This document shows, one piece after another, positions 28,031-37,127 of a stretch of 64,000 bases of DNA. The translations under genes and the position numbers were made by a program. Positions within the stretch are counted from its first letter, which is position 1. The number at the start of each line of letters is the position of its first letter. The notes under the pieces were generated by a model. The model made no database searches. It saw only the letters and a program-made list of their open reading frames with translations, and was not told the DNA's origin. The stretch comes from Thalassotalea marina (GTDB lineage: Bacteria > Pseudomonadota > Gammaproteobacteria > Enterobacterales > Alteromonadaceae). The stretch is from contig NZ_BNCK01000005.1 of assembly GCF_014656435.1 (NCBI RefSeq), forward strand, positions 186,001 through 250,000, read 5' to 3'.

Positions 28031-28600
28031 CTATTTCTCTACATAAATATCAGGTGATAGTTGCAATATAAATTCTTCTAAGGTGTTAGCCAGTTTTTTA
28101 TGCGGTTTACGTCCCACTTTTTCCACCCAAACTTCACCTGTTGCATTATCTAACGTCACTACATGATCGTCTTGATCTGTTACAGCAAAAAAAAGCGTCA
28201 CATCTTGTTTCAGCTTTTGCTTCATTAAAATATGACCTATCAAGTTTTGTTGCAGCCTGTCAAAATCATCTTTAGACCAAGCAAATAACAATTGAAGATG
28301 GCCGTGTTCACAGGTGGCAGGAATTGATTCGCTGTAAATCGTCGAGAAGTAGGCTTTGATTGAGGGATGAAGCTTAATTTCCAACGCATTTTCAACATTG
28401 TTAAAGCTTAATTGCTCCGTTATTTTTATCGGTTGCCAATGCACTAAATCATCGTTAAATTTACTAAGTTCACAAGGCGACGCCCACTGTTCGTCAGCTT
28501 CTACAACCGGGAAGTGACCGAGTTTGTCACGGTATTGTTCAAGGTATGATTGTGAAAAATTTATCAATGCATCGTGCAAGTTTGGGCTGGTTGATTCCAT
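28031..28600 (-). CDS. syd: SecY-interacting protein Syd
   Basis: Cytosolic protein that binds the SecY cytoplasmic loops and monitors translocon integrity. 189 residues, close to E. coli (181). Family features: AL-NFSQSYLEQYRDKLGHFP near the start, SPCELSKFNDDLVHWQPI, and the C-terminal VWVEKVGRKPHKKLANTL. Shares a 60-bp divergent intergenic region with queF, as in several gammaproteobacteria. Confidence 0.94.
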   Translation of the reverse strand: MESTSPNLHDALINFSQSYLEQYRDKLGHFPVVEADEQWASPCELSKFNDDLVHWQPIKITEQLSFNNVENALEIKLHPSIKAYFSTIYSESIPATCEHGHLQLLFAWSKDDFDRLQQNLIGHILMKQKLKQDVTLFFAVTDQDDHVVTLDNATGEVWVEKVGRKPHKKLANTLEEFILQLSPDIYVEK

Positions 28601-28660
28601 CTAGTGACTTATTCTTTTAAAATACGAGAAATTGAATCAAGTTTACTGTATCTAGACGCC

Positions 28661-29506
28661 ATGAGCCAATATAAAAACGCATCCGAATTGAACAACTTAA
28701 CCTTAGGTAAAGCTACTGAATACACCAGTCAATATCAGCCTTCACTTTTGCAAGCTGTTCCAAGAAGCCTTAACAGGGATGAACTTAATTTAAATCAAAC
28801 TAACTTACCATTTTTCGGCGAGGATGTTTGGTATGGCTTCGAAGTATCTTGGTTAAATACAAAGGGCAAACCCATAGTGAGAATTGCGGAATTTAGATTC
28901 CCTTGCACGAGTCCTAATATTGTCGAGTCAAAATCATTTAAACTTTATCTAAATAGCTTTAACCAAACAAAATTTGAATCGGAGCAGGAAGTTGTCGATT
29001 TAATGACAAAAGATTTGAGTCAAACTTGTGGAACCAAGGCAGAAGTAAATTTATTTCCAGTAGATAATTGCCCTGCATTAACCATAAAGTCACTAGAAGC
29101 AGTTTGTATCGATGAATTAGATGTCGAAATGGACAACTATCAACTAAACCCAGACTTTTTAAAATTAACTGAAAATGCAGAAACCGTTGATGAATCTTTA
29201 GTGTCACACTTGTTAAAATCTAATTGTCTAATAACCAACCAACCCGATTGGGCAAGTGTCTATATTCAATATTCCGGCAATAAAATTTGTCACAAATCAT
29301 TACTTCAATATCTCATATCATTCAGAGAACATAACGAATTTCACGAGCAATGTGTGGAGAGAATTTACTTTGATTTAATGGAACATTGTCAACCTAACAG
29401 CTTAACCGTTTATGCGCGTTACACACGTAGAGGTGGTTTAGACATCAACCCGCTACGCTCAAGTAAAGACATTAAAGCTTCTGATGCAAGAACACCTCGG
29501 CAGTAA
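28661..29506 (+). CDS. queF: NADPH-dependent 7-cyano-7-deazaguanine reductase
   Basis: Reduces preQ0 to preQ1 in queuosine synthesis. Two-domain (bimodular) type, 281 residues from the ATG at 28661 (MSQYKNASELNNLTLGK), matching the E. coli start; an upstream open extension is not family-like. Catalytic Cys189 and Asp196 lie in SNCLITNQPDW. The QueF motif ESKSFKLYLNSF and the substrate glutamate in FHEQCVERIYFDL are present. No good Shine-Dalgarno sequence is visible. Confidence 0.95.
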   Translation: MSQYKNASELNNLTLGKATEYTSQYQPSLLQAVPRSLNRDELNLNQTNLPFFGEDVWYGFEVSWLNTKGKPIVRIAEFRFPCTSPNIVESKSFKLYLNSFNQTKFESEQEVVDLMTKDLSQTCGTKAEVNLFPVDNCPALTIKSLEAVCIDELDVEMDNYQLNPDFLKLTENAETVDESLVSHLLKSNCLITNQPDWASVYIQYSGNKICHKSLLQYLISFREHNEFHEQCVERIYFDLMEHCQPNSLTVYARYTRRGGLDINPLRSSKDIKASDARTPRQ

Positions 29507-29582
29507 ATTAATAAAAACTCGCCTAATTACATCAATCTATACTGACTTTTTAAGCAACTACGTATATTATTAAAAGAATTGC

Positions 29583-29613
29583 AAAAGGTATTCTTCTCGT
29601 TCGAATACCTTTT
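29583..29613 (+). terminator. possible terminator after queF
   Basis: An 11-bp perfect stem AAAAGGTATTC / GAATACCTTTT with a 9-nt loop, 76 bp after the queF stop. The T run is short, so strength is uncertain. Confidence 0.6.
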
Positions 29614-29682
29614 AGTTTCAATAGCATATTATAGTTTTTCCGCTACTATTATGTGTAGATTTTAGAAGGACGTTGAACTTTC

Positions 29683-31290
29683 ATGACTAGCAACTCCGCT
29701 GTCGATAAAGAATTAGCTGCTTTAAAGCGTAAACTTGACTCTGCTGTTTCATCCCGAGCTAACATAGAAAGCGATTTATCTCATCAGTCGTCGCTATTTT
29801 CCGAGTTTATAATCAAATTAAGTCAAGTTGCCAAAGGAACTGATACCGCCTTAGACAACAAACTAGCCAAGCTTAGAACTCTTTTTACCAAGTCGGCATC
29901 TATAGAAAGTATCGAGGAATTAATAAACGACATTTCACAAATTTTACATCAATACACCACCAAAAATGATGTCGAAATGAGAGCGCTGCAAGATAAATTT
30001 ATGCAAGGTGGGCAATCACTTCAAAAAATTAAAGGGTTACCTGACGATTTAAGACGTCAATTACGAGCGCTTATTAATGAAAACCAAGAAGTAAAATCCA
30101 CATTACCTCAATACGTTCCAATTTTGAGTCAATTGCTGACGTTTTATCAGCATGCTTTAAAACAAGGTAATGTTTCTACTCTCAGTAACGGTGTTTTACA
30201 ATCGGCTGTTACAAAAGCTCCAGTTATAACCGAAACTAGCCAAAGCCTTGATAAAGTAAAAATAGTTAAGCGCTTCGAAGAGTATTTAGCCAAAATCACC
30301 ATCTCTCGTCAGTACCAAGAGCAACTTAAGAAAATTCGTTCTGAACTGAGCGAAGACATACCTAGACAAAAGCTACTAGCGTCTTTCCTTGCAGCTTTTG
30401 ACGTTATCAGTTTAGATTTACAACGTGAGAGAAATACTGCAAAAATCTTTTTATCGACATTAAGCGAAACCTTAGCAACCGTTCAATCAGCAGTGACAAC
30501 AACGGTAAAAAGTCAGGAATCTGCTCAAGCTAAGCTGCAACAGCTCAACGATAAAATGCAAAGCCAAATTTGTGAAATGGCGAACGATTTAGATAAAGCA
30601 AACTCATTGGTCGATATTAAAGTTGATATCAATGCAAAACTTCAAGCAATCGCCAAAACCTTAGAAGAAAAAACCTCATTTGAGCACTCACAACAAGCAT
30701 TGTTTACTGAACAATTGATAACCATGCAAGAACGTGTGGCACGACTTGAAGAGCAAAGTAAAACTTTTGAAAAACGCATTCAAGAACAACAGGAAAAAAG
30801 CTTACAAGACGCGCTTACCAAACTTAACAATCGCGCCGCATTTGACGAACATTTTGCGAAAGAAACCGCAAGATGTCAGCACAAACGAATTCCATTGGCT
30901 ATTGTTGTGGCTGATTTAGATAATTTTAAACGTATAAATGACACATATGGGCATACTGCTGGAGATAAAACCTTGCAAGTATTAGCAAATACGTTTAAAA
31001 AACATTTAGAAAAGCATGCATTTGTAGCACGGTACGGTGGAGAAGAGTTTGTTTTTGTGTTCACCGACATAAATAAGGATGAACTACTGCACATTCTGAA
31101 CCTGCTCCGTAAAACAGTAGCTAAGCTGCCCTTTAAATTTAAAAATAACAAAGTCAGTATGACCTTATCTATTGGCGCAACACACGTAACACAAGAAGAC
31201 AACGTACATATTGCATTTGAGCGTGCTGACACCGCTCTTTACCAAGCCAAAGAAAACGGCAAAAATCAGGTTGTTTATCTCGAACAGTAG
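29683..31290 (+). CDS. coiled-coil GGDEF diguanylate cyclase
   Basis: Makes cyclic di-GMP from two GTP. 535 residues, no signal peptide or membrane helix. The first about 370 residues are a helical, Gln/Lys/Glu-rich sensor of unknown ligand, with a long coiled coil at about 270-375. The GGDEF domain starts near [16 protein letters not shown]; the active site GGEEF is at residues 452-456. The usual inhibitory RxxD site five residues before the active site reads EKHA, so product feedback is probably absent. It lies 14 bp upstream of ppnN and likely shares a transcript with it. Confidence 0.94.
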   Translation: MTSNSAVDKELAALKRKLDSAVSSRANIESDLSHQSSLFSEFIIKLSQVAKGTDTALDNKLAKLRTLFTKSASIESIEELINDISQILHQYTTKNDVEMRALQDKFMQGGQSLQKIKGLPDDLRRQLRALINENQEVKSTLPQYVPILSQLLTFYQHALKQGNVSTLSNGVLQSAVTKAPVITETSQSLDKVKIVKRFEEYLAKITISRQYQEQLKKIRSELSEDIPRQKLLASFLAAFDVISLDLQRERNTAKIFLSTLSETLATVQSAVTTTVKSQESAQAKLQQLNDKMQSQICEMANDLDKANSLVDIKVDINAKLQAIAKTLEEKTSFEHSQQALFTEQLITMQERVARLEEQSKTFEKRIQEQQEKSLQDALTKLNNRAAFDEHFAKETARCQHKRIPLAIVVADLDNFKRINDTYGHTAGDKTLQVLANTFKKHLEKHAFVARYGGEEFVFVFTDINKDELLHILNLLRKTVAKLPFKFKNNKVSMTLSIGATHVTQEDNVHIAFERADTALYQAKENGKNQVVYLEQ

Positions 31291-31304
31291 TCAAGGAGTT
31301 GTCT

Positions 31305-32654
31305 ATGCATATCCAGTTAAACCCGTTAGGGAATATGAAACTATTGTCGCCATTAGAAGTGGGACAATTACAGCAATCAGCTAGCAGCGAGTTATATAAC
31401 CTTTATAGAAATTGTTCTTTAGCGGTATTAAACTCAGGCAGCCATACTGATGATGCAGAGGCTATTTACCAACAGTTTCAAGACTTTAACATCCAAGTAC
31501 TCAGAGTGGAACGCGGGGTAAAAATCGCGCTCGAAAACCCTCCAACTCACGCCTTTGTTGATGGAAAGATTATCCGTGGTATACAAGAACATTTGTCTGC
31601 AGTTTTACGAGACATTTTATTCACTCATACCCGTTACGATCACAATCTAGAAGGTGGTGCAAACATTACGCATACCACGTTTGATATTTTACGAAATGCT
31701 AATGCGATTTTACCTGACACTGAGCCTAACCTAGTAACCTGTTGGGGTGGTCATTCTATTAATGACATTGAATACCAGTACACTAAAGAAGTAGGTTATC
31801 AATTAGGCTTAAGAGGGTTTAATATCTGTACCGGTTGTGGTCCTGGTGCAATGAAAGGCCCGATGAAAGGTGCCACCATTGGTCACGCTAAGCAACGCCA
31901 TAAAGATGGTCGATACATTGGCTTAACAGAGCCTAGCATTATCGCCGCAGAACCACCTAACCCGATCGTGTCTGAGCTAGTGATCATGCCTGATATCGAA
32001 AAACGCTTAGAAGCGTTTGTACGAATGTCACATGGCATCATCATTTTCCCTGGCGGTGCGGGAACAGCAGAAGAGTTGCTATATATTTTGGGCATTATGT
32101 TACACCCGAAAAACCAAGCCCAAAAATTACCAATAATATTGACTGGGCCCGCTGAAAGCATGGCCTACTTTGAACAAATAGATAAGTTTATCGGTGCTAC
32201 TCTTGGTGAAAAAGCACAAAGCTTATACACCATAATTGTTAATGATGCTGAAAGTGTCGCTAAAACCATGAAAGCAGGGTTGGAAGAAGTACTAACTTAT
32301 CGCAAGCAAATTGGTGACAGTTATCACTTTAACTGGGCATTAACTATTGACGAAGCTTTTCAACATCCGTTTAACCCTACTCACGAAAACATGGCTAAAA
32401 CTGAAATCACATTTGATATGGACGTTGCATCTTTAGCCGCGAATTTAAGACGCGTATTTTCAGGTATTGTCGCCGGCAATGTTAAATCAGAAGGCATTAA
32501 AGAAATTCGCAAACATGGGCCCTTTAACGTTACCGGTGATGATAAAATCATGGAATTAATGGATGCCTTATTACAGTCATTTGTCGCTCAGCAACGCATG
32601 AAATTGCCTGGAAGTGAATATGTGCCTTGTTACAAAGTAGTAAGGAATGGCTAA
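31305..32654 (+). CDS. ppnN: pyrimidine/purine nucleotide 5'-monophosphate nucleosidase PpnN
   Basis: Cleaves nucleoside monophosphates to base and ribose-5-phosphate; in E. coli it is stimulated by (p)ppGpp. 449 residues from ATG 31305, with AGGAG 6 bases before. The LOG-family core has [13 protein letters not shown], the [12 protein letters not shown] motif, and flanking family domains such as [12 protein letters not shown] and [13 protein letters not shown]. Nearly collinear with E. coli YgdH. The stop abuts the ATG of xni. Confidence 0.96.
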   Translation: MHIQLNPLGNMKLLSPLEVGQLQQSASSELYNLYRNCSLAVLNSGSHTDDAEAIYQQFQDFNIQVLRVERGVKIALENPPTHAFVDGKIIRGIQEHLSAVLRDILFTHTRYDHNLEGGANITHTTFDILRNANAILPDTEPNLVTCWGGHSINDIEYQYTKEVGYQLGLRGFNICTGCGPGAMKGPMKGATIGHAKQRHKDGRYIGLTEPSIIAAEPPNPIVSELVIMPDIEKRLEAFVRMSHGIIIFPGGAGTAEELLYILGIMLHPKNQAQKLPIILTGPAESMAYFEQIDKFIGATLGEKAQSLYTIIVNDAESVAKTMKAGLEEVLTYRKQIGDSYHFNWALTIDEAFQHPFNPTHENMAKTEITFDMDVASLAANLRRVFSGIVAGNVKSEGIKEIRKHGPFNVTGDDKIMELMDALLQSFVAQQRMKLPGSEYVPCYKVVRNG

Positions 32655-33467
32655 ATGACGGCACATGTAGTACTCATTGATGCGATGAATTTAATTCGTC
32701 GCATTTATGCCGTTCAAGAGCGCCCTTTTCTTTTAAATAATGAACTTGCTGAAAACACAAAGCAGCAAGTGTTGCACAATACCCAAAAAGCTTGTTTGCA
32801 GGCTGTAAACAACATCATTGAATATACACAACCAACACATGCGCTTGCGGTATTTGACAGCAAAGAGCCAGGTTGGCGCTACTCTTTGTATCCTGACTAC
32901 AAAAAAGGCCGTAAAAAAATGCCGCTTCATCTCGAACAAAGCTTACCTGCGATTCAAGATGGTTTTATGGCATCACATATTGACTCATTAATTTCAGAGC
33001 AAGATGAAGCAGATGATCTGATTGCAACACTGTCTATCAAGGTAGCTTTGCGCAGTCAAAACGTCACGATTATTTCAACGGACAAATGCTTTTTATCACT
33101 ACTTAATCAACATATTCGGGTTTATGACTACTTTAACCGCAGAGAGTTAGATAACCACTATGTTCAACAAAAGTTTGATGTAAAACCTGGTCAGTTAATG
33201 GATTTGTGGTCGCTGACAGGCGACAGCACTAACAAAATTCCCGGCGTTGCTGGTATTGGCCAAGTCACTGCTGCTCAACTGCTCAATGAATATGGTTCAT
33301 TACACGGTATTTTAAAAGCGGACAATTTGAAAAGTAGCATCAAGGATAAACTGGAACAACAAAAACAAGAGCTAGAACTAGCAAGACAGCTTTTGCAGCT
33401 AAAGCAAGATATACCTTTGGGGTTTAACTTAAAAGATATTCGCTTGCCAAATTCGCAATCAGCATAA
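32655..33467 (+). CDS. xni: flap endonuclease-like Xni (ExoIX)
   Basis: Homologue of the 5'-nuclease domain of DNA polymerase I. 270 residues (E. coli 251). Shows VVLIDAMNLIRRIYAV, the DYKKGRKKMP arch region, EQDEADDLIATL with metal-binding acidic residues, and the helix-hairpin-helix TGDSTNKIPGVAGIG. As in E. coli ExoIX, some of the acidic residues of full flap nucleases appear missing. Starts at the base after the ppnN stop. Confidence 0.94.
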   Translation: MTAHVVLIDAMNLIRRIYAVQERPFLLNNELAENTKQQVLHNTQKACLQAVNNIIEYTQPTHALAVFDSKEPGWRYSLYPDYKKGRKKMPLHLEQSLPAIQDGFMASHIDSLISEQDEADDLIATLSIKVALRSQNVTIISTDKCFLSLLNQHIRVYDYFNRRELDNHYVQQKFDVKPGQLMDLWSLTGDSTNKIPGVAGIGQVTAAQLLNEYGSLHGILKADNLKSSIKDKLEQQKQELELARQLLQLKQDIPLGFNLKDIRLPNSQSA

Positions 33468-33591
33468 AGCACTTTTAATATGCGGTAGAACGAAGATTAA
33501 TTACGTTCAGTCGCAAATTACTTTCAATAAAATTCACTTATAGTTATCCTATACAAAAATGTAACAATTAAAGATTTCTTAAAATATAAAT

Positions 33592-34038
33592 ATGAGCAAG
33601 AAAGTCTTATTTAGAATTTTTCTAGCATTAGCCGCATATGGTATTTTCGTTTTACTCGTCATTAACTTTTATGATGACAGCCCCGCCAATATGAAGTGGG
33701 AAGATAGAGAAGCCTATAATCGTCAATTTATCAGTAAACTAAAGCTTGGCGAGTTTACTTTTGATGATGCACTAGAGCATTTAGGTAACCCTGACATTAC
33801 CGAAGCCAAAAAAGCGTTTGATAAAAACTATCAGGTATTATTTTATCGCACACAACATGTTAAGTCTGATGGTATAACTACCCAAGACGAGTGTTCTTAT
33901 TTGCTTTTTGTTGACAACATCTTAACTGAGTTTGCTGTTGCTGATCATTATAAAGGCTTGGATTACGCGATTAACGAGCACAGCGGTATTAATATGCAAG
34001 CTCATACAACCGAAGTGCCCTTCCCTAATAACGATTAA
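33592..34038 (+). CDS. DUF3192 family protein with N-terminal membrane anchor
   Basis: 148 residues with one hydrophobic helix at about 5-26 instead of a lipobox, so probably anchored in the inner membrane with the domain outside. The DUF3192 part matches the lipoprotein at 27163: LKLGEFTFDDALEHLGNPDI, then VLFYRTQHV and DECSYLLFVDNIL. It adds about 30 C-terminal residues. Function unknown. No clear ribosome binding site is seen before the ATG. Confidence 0.87.
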   Translation: MSKKVLFRIFLALAAYGIFVLLVINFYDDSPANMKWEDREAYNRQFISKLKLGEFTFDDALEHLGNPDITEAKKAFDKNYQVLFYRTQHVKSDGITTQDECSYLLFVDNILTEFAVADHYKGLDYAINEHSGINMQAHTTEVPFPNND

Positions 34039-34411
34039 TCGTTATTTCTTAGCTACTGCATTAATTTATAAAATTATTAACTTTTAACTTAATGCGGTGG
34101 CTTTCTTTAATACCAATGTCGAATGGTGCTAATACACCAGTTCGTTACTATAATTGTGACATATTGTAGCAATGACAATAATCGCAGATTTATGTTGTCG
34201 CAGACGAGTGACGCTAAGAAATTTAAAATCAATGTTGAATGAGCCTCTAGGTAGGTTGAACGGTTCATTTTAGAGTTTTAGTTAAGTATGTTTAAAAGTT
34301 TTCATGCTAGCTTACAGCGAGTCAACGTGATATAAACCTGCGCAATTTCGCGGCGACTATCAACAAAAGTGCAGCGAAAATTCTAGATTTAACAATTTAA
34401 AGGACAAAAAC
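34039..34411 (+). other. gene-free region upstream of isocitrate dehydrogenase
   Basis: 373 bases without a convincing gene on either strand. It should contain the isocitrate dehydrogenase promoter and leader; AAAGGA sits 9 bases before its ATG. I see no strong inverted repeat, terminator or RNA gene, and no promoter I would defend. Confidence 0.6.
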
Positions 34412-35419
34412 ATGGCAAAACAAACCATCACAGTAATTAAAGGCGACGGTATTGGTCCTGATATTATCGACGCAACTATCAAAGTATTAGACAAAGCTGG
34501 CTGTGATTTTGACTATGAATACGCAGATGCAGGTTTAGCCGCGTTAGAAAAGCACGGTGAACTTGTACCTCAAGAAACCCTCGACAAAATTAAGAAAAAT
34601 AAAATTACGTTAAAAGGCCCTTTAACAACTCCTGTTGGTGAAGGCTTCACTTCAATTAACGTGACATTACGTAAGCAGTTTCAATTGTACGCTAACGTTA
34701 GACCTGTTCTATCATTTAAAGGCACTAAAGCTCGTTACGAAAACATCGATATCATCACTATTCGTGAAAATACTGAAGGTATGTATTCAGGGTTAGGTCA
34801 AACGGTTGCTGAAGACGGCTCACAAGCGGAAGCAATGAGTTTAATCACTCGTGAAGGTGCTGAGCGCATTGTTGAGTTTGCTTACGAGACAGCTCGAAAA
34901 GAAGGCCGTAAAAAGGTGACTGCAGTTCACAAAGCTAACATTTTAAAATCAACATCAGGTTTGTTCTTAAAAGTAGCTAGAGAAGTTGGTGAACGTTATC
35001 CTGATATCGAGTCAGCAGAGATGATTGTCGACAACTGTTGTATGCAGTTAGTGATGAATCCAGAGCAATTTGACGTTATCGTTACTACTAACCTATTTGG
35101 TGATATTTTATCTGACTTATGTGCAGGTTTAGTTGGCGGTTTAGGTATGGCACCAGGCGCAAATATCGGTAGAGACTGTGCTATTTTCGAAGCGGTACAT
35201 GGCAGCGCACCAGATATTGCTGGTAAAAACTTAGCCAACCCTACTTCTGTTATTCTTGCTGCGATTCAAATGCTTGAATACCTAGAGATGGGCGACAAAG
35301 CTGACGCTATTCGTAAAGCTATCACAGAAGTAATAGAAACGGGTGACAGAACAACTCGTGATTTAGGTGGTACGCACGGTACAACTGATTTCACTGATGC
35401 TGTTCTTGAAAGATTGTAA
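34412..35419 (+). CDS. NAD-dependent isocitrate dehydrogenase
   Basis: Beta-decarboxylating dehydrogenase, 335 residues, of the short NAD-type isocitrate dehydrogenase branch. The substrate helix reads TSINVTLRKQFQLYANVRPV, as in IDH, and lacks the leucine pattern expected of isopropylmalate dehydrogenase. Other motifs: VIKGDGIGPDI, TIRENTEGMYSG, the metal-binding TTNLFGDILSDL, and FEAVHGSAPDIAGK. It converts isocitrate to 2-oxoglutarate in the TCA cycle. NAD rather than NADP use is inferred from the subfamily. A monocistronic unit ended by a strong terminator. Confidence 0.92.
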   Translation: MAKQTITVIKGDGIGPDIIDATIKVLDKAGCDFDYEYADAGLAALEKHGELVPQETLDKIKKNKITLKGPLTTPVGEGFTSINVTLRKQFQLYANVRPVLSFKGTKARYENIDIITIRENTEGMYSGLGQTVAEDGSQAEAMSLITREGAERIVEFAYETARKEGRKKVTAVHKANILKSTSGLFLKVAREVGERYPDIESAEMIVDNCCMQLVMNPEQFDVIVTTNLFGDILSDLCAGLVGGLGMAPGANIGRDCAIFEAVHGSAPDIAGKNLANPTSVILAAIQMLEYLEMGDKADAIRKAITEVIETGDRTTRDLGGTHGTTDFTDAVLERL

Positions 35420-35440
35420 TCTACAACTTTTAAAAACATA

Positions 35441-35472
35441 AAAAAATGCTCACATAATGCGAGCATTTTTTT
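35441..35472. terminator. bidirectional intrinsic terminator
   Basis: AAAAAATGCTC / GAGCATTTTTT, 11-bp stem and 9-nt loop. Between convergent isocitrate dehydrogenase and the CsgG-family lipoprotein gene. Confidence 0.9.
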
Positions 35473-35483
35473 GTTTACCACTT

Positions 35484-36986
35484 TTAATTTAATGTTGCGG
35501 TAATAACATTTTTTACACCACGTTTTAAAATCACGTCACCAGATGCAAAAAACTTTTGATGTGAAGCGACTTTTAAATAGTATCTGCCACTGTTTACTGG
35601 CTCTACTACGTCGTGTCTTAAGTAATCAGGCTCATCGGCCAGATTACCACTTGAATTTACCTTAAATAGCGTTGCATGTGCTTTTTTAAGTGCTACGCCT
35701 GATTCAGCATGTTTAGCAATTACTTCAATTTCTGTCATACCGCTTTCACTGTCAGTATGTGAAATAGCAAATTTACCACGCTCGTTTTCTTCACGCATAG
35801 GCATCAACAAAAAGTCATTATCATCAACACGTGCATACTCTTCATCACTGGTTTTTTCCGCACCAACAAACGCATTTGCGATCATGCTGAAAGCGCCACC
35901 AACCGTGTTGTTCATACAACCAGTATCCGCTAATGCATTATTCGTTGTTTTATTTAATTCACCGTTAACAGTTAAGCCAGAGTCCTTTTGGAATTTCTTT
36001 AAAGCTTTTACTGTATTAGGGGTAAGCTTGCCTTCTTTTTCTTGATCAGATAGATAACCAAGACAATTTAACTGCGCCTGTGCCATAGCAATTTTTACTG
36101 AGTCTAATGACATTGCGCTGGTTGATCCAGAATCGACTACATCGTCATCAACATTACTTGTTAATGTTGATGAACTAGGCGCATTCGACTTTACCTTAGC
36201 AACAAACTTTGGCGCGGTTTTACCAGCGGCTAATGTATTGTTGGCGTTGTAACGATAAAAGTCTTCCGGTACCTTAGTTAAAATAAACTGTACCGCCTTC
36301 TCAATTACTTCGCGTAGCGCTTTTTCTTTTGGTGTATTAGACCAGCCACTTAAAGCACCTGAACTAAAAGAATCACCAATATTGTAAAGTGCACCGGTTA
36401 AATCGAAATCTTTAGTGCCGCTTTCCACGGAGGTTGCCGCTAGAATTCTTGATGTTGTTGTATCAATTAGACGTATATCAATCGCCATATGAGAGCTCGA
36501 AAATCCAGCTTTTACTGAACTAAATACACTGCCCAACATACCTGAACCGCCAATGCTACCGCCAGAATTACCATCATCAAACTCAGTAACAGAAGCAACA
36601 ATAACGATTTCTGCACCTTCAATTGCACCGTAGCCAGCACCTGTGTCAGCGTTAACACGGCCAGATGTCACTAAATCTTGTTCCGATAGAACCGTATCCA
36701 GTGCACTACGCTCTAACACGATAAAGCGATTGGTGTTGACCAATGATGTTGTCAGTTGATCAGACATACCATTACCAATTTCTTTACTGTACCAATGATG
36801 GTTATTTGATTTATCAGTAAAGCGAGCAACGGCAATTCGAGCTTTAGGGCCATTATATGCCTGTTGTTTTACTTGGTTAATGTCAGGAGAGTTTTGTCCT
36901 GACGTTACCGTCGTTGAAGTACTTTGACAGGCCATTAAGCCCACCATTGTTGCGCCCAAAACCAAGGTTTTTGCTTTGAAAGTCAC
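35484..36986 (-). CDS. CsgG-family lipoprotein with peptidoglycan-binding domain
   Basis: 500-residue predicted lipoprotein. I take GTG 36986 as start: AAGGAGAG lies 4 bases upstream and the signal peptide then ends in LMAC (Cys20). Residues about 40-260 resemble CsgG/HfaB (IAVARFTDKSNNHHWYSKEIGNGM, FIVLERSALDTVLSEQD). Residues about 300-365 form a PG_binding_1 domain (AQLNCLGYLSDQEKEGKLTP, ALKKFQKDSGLTVNGEL). The last about 100 residues are beta-rich and unknown. A curli-type pore is unproven: no csgA, B, E or F is nearby. The wall domain suggests anchoring to peptidoglycan. Lies downstream of the hybrid sensor on the same strand. Confidence 0.87.
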   Translation of the reverse strand: MTFKAKTLVLGATMVGLMACQSTSTTVTSGQNSPDINQVKQQAYNGPKARIAVARFTDKSNNHHWYSKEIGNGMSDQLTTSLVNTNRFIVLERSALDTVLSEQDLVTSGRVNADTGAGYGAIEGAEIVIVASVTEFDDGNSGGSIGGSGMLGSVFSSVKAGFSSSHMAIDIRLIDTTTSRILAATSVESGTKDFDLTGALYNIGDSFSSGALSGWSNTPKEKALREVIEKAVQFILTKVPEDFYRYNANNTLAAGKTAPKFVAKVKSNAPSSSTLTSNVDDDVVDSGSTSAMSLDSVKIAMAQAQLNCLGYLSDQEKEGKLTPNTVKALKKFQKDSGLTVNGELNKTTNNALADTGCMNNTVGGAFSMIANAFVGAEKTSDEEYARVDDNDFLLMPMREENERGKFAISHTDSESGMTEIEVIAKHAESGVALKKAHATLFKVNSSGNLADEPDYLRHDVVEPVNSGRYYLKVASHQKFFASGDVILKRGVKNVITATLN

Positions 36987-37127
36987 GTTACTCTCCTTAT
37001 TAGAACTGGCTACTGCATTGGGTTTACAAATATAAATCCAACTATTCAAAAGCAATTTAAAATTAACATAATCATAAAGTTACCTTTATAACTAAAACGA
37101 AATTTTTTAATAAAAATACGAAAAAAA

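Noticed and set aside
34100-34160. AT-rich stretch with TAATACCAAT, considered as a dispersed-element end
   Set aside because: No matching inverted end or target duplication within the window; cannot be supported from one copy.
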